Assembly (NCBI RefSeq): GCF_002954405.1
Contig: NZ_MQWC01000004.1
Location: forward strand, 2,097,909-2,161,908
Length of the DNA: 64,000 bases
DNA from: Salinibacter sp. 10B
GTDB lineage: Bacteria; Bacteroidota; Rhodothermia; Rhodothermales; Salinibacteraceae
Direction: 5' to 3'
Shown here: positions 17,796-26,500 of the stretch, in pieces
Layout: every line of letters starts with the position of its first letter
Position numbering within the stretch: the first letter of the stretch is position 1
Made by a program: the position numbers and the translations under genes
Notes under the pieces: model-generated
What the model was told of the DNA's origin: nothing
The model's input: only the letters and a program-made list of their open reading frames with translations
Database searches by the model: none

Positions 17796-19550
17796 CTAAC
17801 GGTCCTGGAATGAGCGGCTGGACGCGGCCGACGCAGAACGACGGGAAGAAAACGCTGCAGGAGCAGCAAGCGCCGACGCAACGGCTCCGTCACGCTGGTA
17901 AATATCCTTGCGGAAGTGGAGCGTGCCCTCCTCCATCCAGGCGGTCCAGTAGAGCAGGTGCACCGGCACCTTCTGCTGCAAAACGACGGTCCGTTCGTCC
18001 TGCTTTTCCATTTCCTCTTGTACCCGCTCTGTCGTCCAGCCTGCATTGTCCTGCAGGAGGTACGCGGCAAGCTCAACCGGATACTCCACACGGATGCATC
18101 CGGAGCTAAATGTGCGTGCCGTCTGTCCGAAGAGGGAGCGCGACGGTGTATCGTGGAGATACACGTTGTGGCGATTGGGAAACATAAATTTGACGCGGCC
18201 GAGAGCGTTGTAAGGGCCGGGGCGCTGGCGCAGACGGTACGGAAACGTCTGGGCCGAAAGGCGATCCCACGCAATGGTTGTCGGATCAACCCTCTGGGCG
18301 TCCGCTCCCCATCCCCGGAGGACCTCAAAGCCCCACCTCGACACAAGCGACGGGTCGCGCTGAAACTCAGGCAGTTTGTCCTCAGCCGCAATGCGCGGCG
18401 GCACATGCCAGTACGGATTGAACACCAAATACGAAATCCGATCCGAAAAAATAGGCGTCTGTCGGTATTGGGTCCCGACCACCACGCGCATTTGAAGCGC
18501 ATTGTCTCCGTCTTCAACGACCCGCAGCCAGAAATCGGCAATGTTGACCATCACGTGCGGATTCCCCAGATCGTGGGGGAGCCAGCGCCAGCGCTCCATG
18601 TTCACCTCGATCTGCCGGATGCGCTCCCCGACCGGCACGTTCATCGCCGCCCGGGTGGCCGGGCCAACCACGCCATCAATGTCGAGCCCATGCCGCTCTT
18701 GAAATCGGGCGACGCCCTGTCGAAGTGCCTCATCGAACCGTAGCGAATCGTCTACAGAAGACGCCTCAGCGATGTCCCCGGTTGCCGCCAGGCGCTCTCG
18801 AAGCACCGGCACGCGCGGGTCCTTCATACCCTGTTCGAGTGTAGGTCCGTCCGGAACGGTAAACCAGCCGCCGCTCGCTTCGAGGACACGGTATCGGGCA
18901 AGAGCGCGCCGAAACGACGCGTACTCCGGCTGGGGCGGACGCAACGCATCCAGCGTGGCACGGACGTCCCCGTTCATCAAGGCCGCCTGCAAGTGCCGGG
19001 GGAGATCCGTTCGCTGCGGCGGAAGCGTCCAGGTTGACACTAGCTCAACCGGATCTACGCGTCCGCTATGAAGGTGAGTGCCGTAAAGGAGAAACGCATC
19101 CGTACACAGTAGCTCGAAATCAGCGAGGGCCCCCGCGTCCATCGACGGCCCTGCATCGACCTGGGCCTGCAGAAGACGCCGAAGCGAATCAATGGAGGAC
19201 ACGTGATAATCGGACGGACGCAATCCGTCCGTGTGGGCCTCCTGCAAAACAGCGAGCAAACTGTCAGCAAGCGGCGTCGGCCCGTCCGGACCGGTCCATC
19301 CCGGCTCAAATCCGTTCTGACGATAGTATTGTGCCACCAAACGATGGGCGCGGACCTGTTCGTCTCCCACCGTCATTGCCGCCGTAGAGCCGGCTTGGGC
19401 AGACTCAATCCGACGTCGCAACTGCGTCTCTATGTCGTCGAGCGGGCGAGGCGACCCGTCCATCCCCAGAAGCACACCGAGGACGCAGAGCGCGGCGACG
19501 AGAGCTTGAAGCCGAACGCGTAAAGAGGACGACACACGAAGGTGCAACAT
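17796..19550 (-). CDS. YcbB-type murein L,D-transpeptidase
   Basis: The start is put at ATG 19550, giving 584 residues with an N-terminal membrane/signal helix (LQALVAALCVLGVLLGM). The order is that of LdtD/YcbB: a helical scaffold domain (NGFEPGWTGPDG, SDYHVSSIDSL), a peptidoglycan-binding domain (GVARFQERHGLDIDGVVGPAT), then the YkuD catalytic domain. The YkuD domain has VGTQYRQTPIFSDRISYLVF, VYLHDTPSRSLFGQ and the nucleophile Cys in RTFSSGCIRV. It forms 3-3 crosslinks or attaches proteins to murein in the periplasm. The C-terminus is an Ala/Ser-rich tail. It lies 102 bases downstream of an M15-like peptidase on the same strand, probably one operon. Confidence 0.92.
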   Translation of the reverse strand: MLHLRVSSSLRVRLQALVAALCVLGVLLGMDGSPRPLDDIETQLRRRIESAQAGSTAAMTVGDEQVRAHRLVAQYYRQNGFEPGWTGPDGPTPLADSLLAVLQEAHTDGLRPSDYHVSSIDSLRRLLQAQVDAGPSMDAGALADFELLCTDAFLLYGTHLHSGRVDPVELVSTWTLPPQRTDLPRHLQAALMNGDVRATLDALRPPQPEYASFRRALARYRVLEASGGWFTVPDGPTLEQGMKDPRVPVLRERLAATGDIAEASSVDDSLRFDEALRQGVARFQERHGLDIDGVVGPATRAAMNVPVGERIRQIEVNMERWRWLPHDLGNPHVMVNIADFWLRVVEDGDNALQMRVVVGTQYRQTPIFSDRISYLVFNPYWHVPPRIAAEDKLPEFQRDPSLVSRWGFEVLRGWGADAQRVDPTTIAWDRLSAQTFPYRLRQRPGPYNALGRVKFMFPNRHNVYLHDTPSRSLFGQTARTFSSGCIRVEYPVELAAYLLQDNAGWTTERVQEEMEKQDERTVVLQQKVPVHLLYWTAWMEEGTLHFRKDIYQRDGAVASALAAPAAFSSRRSASAASSRSFQDR

Positions 19551-19652
19551 TGGGCGAAAGGCGAAAAGGAAAGACACCGCGGGGTCCCCGATGGCAGTGT
19601 CCCCCATGGGATAAGAGGGAACGCGCAGCTCGCGACAAAGCTCCCCCCTGCA

Positions 19653-20612
19653 CTACCACCGTGCGCGATACCCCCGGAGATCCACATGAATAAAGGGGCC
19701 GCGGTGCGAGGCAGCGCTGTAGATGCCGAGCCCCCCGTTGAAGCGGTCGTCACCGGGGGTGGGGTCGTCCCGCACAAGGGCCGCCAGATAGCGGGCGTCC
19801 GCCTCGGTTGCGCGCCCGTCGCCCGTCAGGTCGTCCATCCATCGATCTCCGTCGGTATCCACGAAAACATCGGCGGCGTCGCCGTAAAGGTGGCGGCTAT
19901 ACTCCGTCGTGTTGCCGATGGCGCGGTTGTAGTACGGCGTTCGGTAGCCACTCATAACGTGAAGCGTGGACGCATCATGCCCTCGCGCATTCAGGGCAGC
20001 AAGAAGTCCTTCCAGCCGGTGAAGGAGACGGGTTCGAATGAGCGCAAACTGCGGAGTAGCCTCCGTCTGTTTGCAGAGGAACTGCTCCAACCGGAAGTGT
20101 GGCGCTACAAGCACGTCTTTGTTCGCGTCCGTCACCTCAATAAACCCCGAGGGCGGCTCGTACGTCTCCAGCCCGCGCCGGGCATGCTGCTCGTAGCGCC
20201 CGATGCGGTAGCCTGCGAGTTTCCGTCCGTCGTGATCCCACGGCGTCAATACGAAGACCTGAAGCCGAACGGTATCCCGAGCGGTTGTGTCGGTCACCAC
20301 CACGGGGTAGAGGCCCGGCTCCGACGGTGCCGAGAAGCGCCACTGCCCATCGGAAACGGAACGGACTGTTTCTGCGGGCGCATCAATCCGATACCCCCCA
20401 CCCATGGAGCTCCCCCCCGCCGCTACGCGGACCGGGGCGTTTGGCAAAGCCGTCACGGCCATGATGCGATGCGTGACCACCGCGTCGCCGAACTGCACCG
20501 TGAACGCCGCCCGTCCCGGATCAAAAGCAGTCGTCTCGGCAGAGACCGTGGGCACAACAAGGAGTAATCCCCCTAGGCCCAGAAGCGCGAGGTATACACG
20601 GAGAGACGACAT
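19653..20612 (-). CDS. M15-like (DUF882/YcbK-type) murein peptidase
   Basis: This 319-residue exported protein has a signal peptide (MSSLRVYLALLGLGGLLLVV). A beta-rich N-terminal region of unknown role precedes a C-terminal peptidase_M15 fold from about 165. Zinc-site motifs are HVMSGYRTPYYN, SRHLYGDAADVFVD and HVDLRG near the end, which supply the His/Asp/His set of this family. An Asp-rich insertion (DTDGDRWMDDLTGDG) lies between them and looks like a calcium-binding dockerin/EF-hand-type loop. It probably cleaves D-containing bonds in peptidoglycan and is co-transcribed with the L,D-transpeptidase. Confidence 0.82.
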   Translation of the reverse strand: MSSLRVYLALLGLGGLLLVVPTVSAETTAFDPGRAAFTVQFGDAVVTHRIMAVTALPNAPVRVAAGGSSMGGGYRIDAPAETVRSVSDGQWRFSAPSEPGLYPVVVTDTTARDTVRLQVFVLTPWDHDGRKLAGYRIGRYEQHARRGLETYEPPSGFIEVTDANKDVLVAPHFRLEQFLCKQTEATPQFALIRTRLLHRLEGLLAALNARGHDASTLHVMSGYRTPYYNRAIGNTTEYSRHLYGDAADVFVDTDGDRWMDDLTGDGRATEADARYLAALVRDDPTPGDDRFNGGLGIYSAASHRGPFIHVDLRGYRARW

Positions 20613-20725
20613 AGGACCGAATGGCTGTAACCACGTTCAACGCATATAGAATGGCACCTTCACCCTCAGCGCTGGTTCCCCACCTCCGTGACGCGCGGGA
20701 GGTCGCCCCGTCCAACCCCCAGACG

Positions 20726-21592
20726 TTAGGACGCCGGCGTCGGTGAGGCTGACGATTCCACTCCCGCCCCCGACACCGGCGCAGCGTCCGTCTCGACGGA
20801 GGAAGCGCCCTCATCCTCGTCCTCCGTCCAGTAGAGGTCCACGAGCATAGCGGCCGGCCCAACCAGAAAGAGCGCGTAGAACGGCGCCGCGATGAATTCG
20901 GCCAGGCGAAGGAAAAACTCAACAATCGCAATAAGGACCGTCACCCACATCTCTCCTTTCCTAGACGACACCGTCGTCACCGGGTCCGTAATCATAAAGA
21001 GCGCAAAGAGCTGATACATCGGCCCGGTGAGGGGCGCCACCTCGGTCCAGAAGCCGTCGCCCGTCACGAAGCCGCGCACGAACGCCAGCGCGACGAACGC
21101 GGCAATGTAGGTCGCCGTGATGTGGAAGCGCTTGACCTTCCAGATCGTGTAGAGTCCCACGATCCAGATGACCAGCATCGGCCACATGTTGTTGCCCCAC
21201 TGCGTGTTGAGCGGAGCAATGTCGAGCATCCCGTAGGCCGCCGGGAAGAAGAGGACGCAGAGTCCAAAGTTGGAGGGATTCCAGAGGTGACGGCCCTTCA
21301 CGCGAAGGACGTACTTCGACATGATCGAGAGCACGCTGCAGAGCGCAAAGGGCCAGAGCAGCGGGGAGCGCACCAGAATGCCCACGCTGATGCCGGAGGT
21401 GTAGGCACTGGCGGGATGCGGCCACTCCCCCCACATGAGACGCCCCAGCACCAATTCCGTCACGACGGCCGCTGCGATGGCCAGCAGGATGGCGTCAAAG
21501 CCCCGAAGAATGCCGAAGGAGAAGTGTCCCGCGATCAGAATGAGCGAAATCAGAACCGGCGGGACGAGGCGAACGTCAATCTTGTTCATCAT
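20726..21592 (-). CDS. Orphan RnfD/NqrB-like membrane protein
   Basis: The 288-residue protein has about nine or ten hydrophobic helices and an acidic Ser/Asp/Ala-rich C-terminal tail. It matches the NqrB/RnfD family at RHLWNPSNFGLCVLFFP and LFALFMITDPVTTVSS. In true NqrB/RnfD an SGAT-type Thr carries covalent FMN; no such motif is seen here, so the flavin site may be missing. No other rnf or nqr gene lies in the window. Instead it is directly downstream of two CRTAC1 genes on the same strand, with a 54-base gap, so it is probably a subunit of a membrane/surface system with them (inference). Confidence 0.75.
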   Translation of the reverse strand: MMNKIDVRLVPPVLISLILIAGHFSFGILRGFDAILLAIAAAVVTELVLGRLMWGEWPHPASAYTSGISVGILVRSPLLWPFALCSVLSIMSKYVLRVKGRHLWNPSNFGLCVLFFPAAYGMLDIAPLNTQWGNNMWPMLVIWIVGLYTIWKVKRFHITATYIAAFVALAFVRGFVTGDGFWTEVAPLTGPMYQLFALFMITDPVTTVSSRKGEMWVTVLIAIVEFFLRLAEFIAAPFYALFLVGPAAMLVDLYWTEDEDEGASSVETDAAPVSGAGVESSASPTPAS

Positions 21593-21646
21593 AGCACGTG
21601 CCGATCACAAATTGCAGGATCGCTCAGTCTTCGGGAAAGAAGAAGA

Positions 21647-23479
21647 TTACTGACGCTCAGAGATTGTCTCTCGTTCTGGCTCCGTCACCTCGTGCCTCCT
21701 GTTGACCTCCGGAGCATCGAGCGTCTGCGTGATGCCGGAAGGCCAGTGGATCACAGCTTTCTCGACGGTGGCGGCCGTACCGAGACCAAAATGGAGTGGG
21801 CGCTGGTTCTGCGCGCCAAATCCACTGCCCCCGTACACTTGCTGTACCTGCTTCTGGTCCTTCCAGTGGAGCACAACGCGGGCCCCGATCGCGCTCCGAT
21901 TGCTCTGCGTTCCCGTCAGGTCAAACCCAATCCAGTTGCGCTGCGCGTCCACCTCATTGCGGTACACCTCTACCGGCCCACGCTGATTGGCCACAACGGC
22001 GTCGAGCGTGCCCCGCCCCCACAGATCCACGAGCGCCACGGCCCGCCCGTCGTGCGTGGAGGCGCCCCCCACTGCTGGAGCCACGTTCTGGAACTGCCCC
22101 GCCCCGTCGTTGAGCCAGATGCGCGTCTGCTGGTGGCCCGAGAGGCTCCGCCCCTCCATCGCGGGCCAGTTGTCGGCATCCTCGATGATGTTCTTGTACC
22201 CCCCCGCAATTTTTGAAAAGTCGTACCAGTAGCTCTCCTCCTGCGAACCGGAGTAGAAGCCGTTGACCACAAAGAGATCCTGCCATCCGTCGTTGTTGAG
22301 GTCGCCGAATTGCGCTCCGTAGCTCCACCCGGCCTTCGCCACTCCCATCGTGCCGGCGAGATTTTCGAATTCGGGCGTGCTTCCCCCCTGAGCCGTGTCG
22401 GGCATCCACAAGTTGTTGCCCTGCACGAGCACCCCTTCCTCCGTGAGGTTGCTTACGTAAAGCGCCTGCGTTCCCTGATTCAACACATCCCCCGTGGATG
22501 CATTCATGCCGCTCTTTGGAATCCGGCCCAGGTTCGATACCCGGCTTGCGTTGCGAAATCCCTCCCCCTTCTCATTGACGAAAAACTGGTCCGCCCCAAA
22601 GTCATTGGCGACGAAGAGGTCGGGGTACCCGGACCCGGTATAGTCGGTAGCGAGAGCGGCGAGCGTCCATCGCGTGCCGGTGAGCCCCCACTCCTCGGCA
22701 ACCTCTCGAAACGTGCCATCGCCCTGATTAAGGAAGAGATAATTCGTACCGCCGTTGTTTGCGTACTCGTAGCTCTCCGGCATCACGCGGGTGGTCTCCA
22801 GATCCCAGAGATTGAATTGCTCCGCGTAGAAGGTCCCCACGAACAGGTCAAGGTGTCCGTCTCGGTTCACATCCGTCCAGATGGCCGTATTGGCATTAAT
22901 CCAATCGGGCAGTCCCTTCAGCTTATCGGTGACGCGCGTGAAACCGGTTCCGGCGCCCGATCCGGTATCGTTTCGGAAAAGAATGCACTGCCCCCATTTG
23001 TAGAGGAAGAGGTCCTCGTCCCCATCGTTGTCGTAGTCGCCCCACACGCTGCCCATGGAGGTGCCGGTGCCCTTCTGATTGACGTCGCCCACGCCAAGTT
23101 GGGACGCGACATTCTGGAAGGATCCGTCGCCCTGGTTGCGGTACAGTGCGTTGGTCGTGCCGTACGCGCTGTTGGTGACGTAGAGGTCCGAGTCGCCGTC
23201 GTTGTCGAAGTCGGCGACAGACACCGACGCTCCTACCTGCGCCACCTCCGGCATGATGTGGGCGACGGACGAGTCGAGGGTGGGCGCCTGGTGGGTAAAG
23301 TCGATGCCCACCTCTTCGGCCTCCTCGTTGAGCACAAAGCCATAACGCTCCAGGGCCACCTGGCGGTCAAGCGTGCCGCCTGCCCCCTCGGCGGGCCAAT
23401 AGTTCAGAATCAGCGGCACGGAGAGCAAACCGACGAAGATAATCCCAAGGACACTTCGCAGGATGGTGCGATTCGTCAT
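21647..23479 (-). CDS. CRTAC1 family protein (FG-GAP propeller with ASPIC/UnbV domain)
   Basis: The 610-residue protein has an N-terminal signal or anchor helix (TILRSVLGIIFVGLLSVPLIL). Residues about 60-480 carry repeated FG-GAP/VCBS blades with calcium-binding Asp clusters: DFDNDGDSDLYV, DYDNDGDEDLFL, DVNRDGHLDLFV and DLNNDGWQDLFV. The C-terminal ASPIC/UnbV domain runs from about 515 (NWIGFDLTGTQSNRSAIGARV, HFGLGTAATVEKAVIHWPSG). Such proteins are extracytoplasmic beta-propellers of unknown function related to human cartilage acidic protein 1. It lies between a TPR-CRTAC1 lipoprotein gene and the RnfD-like gene in the same orientation. Confidence 0.9.
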   Translation of the reverse strand: MTNRTILRSVLGIIFVGLLSVPLILNYWPAEGAGGTLDRQVALERYGFVLNEEAEEVGIDFTHQAPTLDSSVAHIMPEVAQVGASVSVADFDNDGDSDLYVTNSAYGTTNALYRNQGDGSFQNVASQLGVGDVNQKGTGTSMGSVWGDYDNDGDEDLFLYKWGQCILFRNDTGSGAGTGFTRVTDKLKGLPDWINANTAIWTDVNRDGHLDLFVGTFYAEQFNLWDLETTRVMPESYEYANNGGTNYLFLNQGDGTFREVAEEWGLTGTRWTLAALATDYTGSGYPDLFVANDFGADQFFVNEKGEGFRNASRVSNLGRIPKSGMNASTGDVLNQGTQALYVSNLTEEGVLVQGNNLWMPDTAQGGSTPEFENLAGTMGVAKAGWSYGAQFGDLNNDGWQDLFVVNGFYSGSQEESYWYDFSKIAGGYKNIIEDADNWPAMEGRSLSGHQQTRIWLNDGAGQFQNVAPAVGGASTHDGRAVALVDLWGRGTLDAVVANQRGPVEVYRNEVDAQRNWIGFDLTGTQSNRSAIGARVVLHWKDQKQVQQVYGGSGFGAQNQRPLHFGLGTAATVEKAVIHWPSGITQTLDAPEVNRRHEVTEPERETISERQ

Positions 23480-23492
23480 GGTTACTGTGGTT

Positions 23493-23550
23493 TATTGCGT
23501 ATTGCGTATTTCGTATTGCGTATGAGAGCGAGTGGCACCACGAAATACGC
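23493..23550. repeat. Heptanucleotide tandem repeat overlapping an 11-bp inverted repeat
   Basis: Positions 23493-23520 are four 7-base units, tattgcg, tattgcg, tatttcg, tattgcg. The arm gcgtatttcgt (23504-23514) has an exact inverted copy, acgaaatacgc, at 23540-23550. The element sits in the gap between the two CRTAC1 genes, just upstream of the start at 23479. Similar 'tacgcaatacgcaat' simple repeats recur in intergenic DNA of many bacteria, so it may be a mobile or slippage-generated repeat, or a hairpin affecting the downstream gene. Confidence 0.6.
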
Positions 23551-23592
23551 ACGACAGGCAAAATATCATCGGCGAGCAGCTCCGATCGGGGA

Positions 23593-26500
23593 CTACCTCT
23601 CCCTCCCAACGGTCAGCGCCTGATGAAAGCCCCGCGGCGTCACGTAGCGCGTGTGGTAGGTCTGCCAGTCCTGCGGGTGCATTCGGTACGCCGGATCCTC
23701 CTCCAACGGTCCAGGGGGAGTCGAATAATCCTCCATTCCATGGTAGGGGAGCGGACGTACGGTTTTCGAGTAGCCGGTGTTGTAGTCTCCGTCCTTCACC
23801 CAGCCGTCGCCAATGAGCACGAAGTCGCGCGTCCAGCCCTCTGGCGGGGGCGGCGGGGCCTCGAAGCGCAGCACCATCTCGTCCCCGGCGTTCATGATCA
23901 CGTAGCGATCGTCCGTCTGCGTGAGAAGGGGGCGCACGTCGCCGAAGCGCGTGTGGTAGCCTTCGAGGTCACGCCAGATCGGCGCCGTGCTCGCAATCGA
24001 GTCGTAGACCGGCACCGTCGGCTTCCGGCGCTCGGTCTGCACAACTTTTGAGAAGCCGCGATAGCGGAGGCGGGCTGAATCCGGCGTCATTACGTGGGTT
24101 TGCACCTCCGTGTCCGGGCGGCCGGTGGCCCATGCGAGGCGGTCCCAGTAGATTTCCATGTTGGTGCGCAGACGCACACGGTGCGGCCCATCCGCCCCCC
24201 CGACATCCGAGAGATCAATGAGCATGGTCTTCGATTTGCCCGCCGGAAAGCCGATGTCGGACTTCGCAACGGTCCAGCCCCCCGTTCCGTCCGGCACCTC
24301 CAGCGTGAGGCTCCGCGGCGCGTCGTGGTCGCCCTGACTGATGGCGAGATTGATGGACGTATCCGTCGGGTACACCCAGCCGTCGGCCACCAGCCAGAGC
24401 GGTCCGTCCGTCGGCACGTCCTCGCCCAGGTCTACCGTGACGGAATGGGCGGCGGCCCGCCCCTGAAACGGCCCCAGCTCAAAGGTGTCGAGGTAGCGCC
24501 CGTCCTTCGCCTGTACCCGGTCGGTCACGTCGCGGCCTGCCTGATCCGTGGCGTTCGCCACCGGCTGTGGATCGGAAAGCGGAACGAGCGTCTGATCCGG
24601 CGGCGGCATGTGGAAACGCTCATCGATGCGCACCGGGGTGTCCGCGGGATGATCGACGGCCATCAACTCAACCCGATCAAAGAAGTGGCTCTCCCACAGC
24701 TCGCCCGTAATGCGGATGTCGTACATGCCGTTGCGACGCGCCACGTGCTCCCCCGGAATAAAGATCCGATCTTCGCTGTGGATGACCTGCGCCTTCCCCT
24801 GCGCGTTGATACGGAGGCCGAGCGCCGTGCGCCAAAGGAAGTCGGTTGCGAAGCGCATGCCCTCTCCGTCGTAGGTGTACACCCACGGACACGACCCCTT
24901 CAATCGCTGGCGGGCCCGAGCGGTCTGGGTAGACACGAGATCAAACTCGGCCTGGACGGTGCCGTTGGGCCAGGTAATGCGCGCGACGTCGGCCCCCGTT
25001 CGACGACCAATCCCAAAGTGGACGGTGGGATCGTCAATGACGCGCTTCTGATAAAGCAGGCCGCTCCGGAGTTCGATTTCACCGCCCAGGCCAAACGGAT
25101 TGATCCGGCGGTCGCCCTGGGTGCGGGCCGCCCGGGGCTGAATGCGCTGCGATTGATAGTTTGCGGTGCCCTCATTCGTCAGGCGAAGCGGAGTCCCGTC
25201 CGGACCGAGCCCCACGAGATCGAGGCGCCCCGCCCCTCGCACGTCCGCCGCCCCAAAGGCTGGGTGTTCAATGGGTGTGGACAGCGCCGTAAACGTCTGC
25301 GTCGAATCGCGGAGCCACACCTGTCCCCCTTCTGGCCCCGACGCCAGCACGTCGACGCCGCCGTTGTTGTCAAAGTCGCCGGTCAGGAGCCGAGCGTCGG
25401 CAGGCGCCTCGTCCCACTGAAAGAGGACCTCGCTCGTCCACCCCGACGAGCCGGCATCGGTGAGGCGCCGGATTGCCCCGTTCTCATGGAGCAGCAGAAG
25501 GTCGAGCGTGGCGTCCCCATTTACATCCGTCACCGCAAGGGCATGGGCGGGGGCAAGTGTGTCCGGCACGGTCCGGCGCTGGAAGCGAGGCGTGGCAGAA
25601 CGACGGTTGTCGTAGACGTGGAGCTGCCCCTCCGCATCGAGCATAGCAGCCTCCGGAGGGCCGTCGCCATCCAGGTCGCCCCACACGAACGCCCGGAGCG
25701 CCTGCACGTCATCGAAGTAGTTGCGCGTACTGAAGGTTGCGTCCCCGTTGTTGCGAAGCACCACAGGCGCGCCCTGCGCCCGCGCCGCAACAAGATCAAG
25801 ATCGCCGTCCATGTCAAGGTCGGCCGTCCAAATGCCAGCGTACGCCCCATTGCGAACGGACGCCGGAACGGCCTCAGACGGCAGCGCCCGAAACGACGTG
25901 TCGGCCGCCTGGCGGTACACCTGAAGTCCGCCCGCGCCCGCGGCCGCCAGGTCCGTACGGAAATCGTAGTCCAGATCCAGTGCCGCGACGGCGTGCCCCG
26001 ACGGCGCCGTGCCGCCCCCTGGAAACGACATCGTCTCGGTGCGCCCAAGCCCGGTCTCCACCCGCAGGGTTTGGCGGTTGGCCATCATCACGTCCGGCGG
26101 CACCCCGTCCGAAAGCGTCATCGGGGCGACCCAATCCCACGTCCCCGCCGTCGTCACCGTGTCGGGCGTAAAGGCGAGGCCGGTGTCTGCCGGTGCGGGC
26201 CGCGAGTCCGGCGTCTGGAGGCGAAGGGGCCGTGCCAGCACGGAGCCGAGCTGTTCTCCCGGTGGCTGCACGACCTGCCGGTCGGCCTGGTAGGCCTCTA
26301 CGCGTTTGAGGTCATTCTTCAGGAACGCTACTGTCGAGGCGGCCTTCGACGGAGTGCCCATCACGTCCTGCACGTCCCGAAACGATTGCTGTACCGATTC
26401 CGGCCACGCTGACGCATGGTCGGCCAGTTGCTCGACGGCCTCTCGCAGCCCCTCCGTGTGCCCTCCCTTTGCAGCGAGACGCGCTCGTTCCACGAGGACC

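Noticed and set aside
24094-26412. Plus-strand frame of 772 codons opposite the TPR-CRTAC1 gene
   Set aside because: Arg/Pro/His-rich composition and complete overlap with the well-supported minus-strand lipoprotein show it is an antisense shadow.
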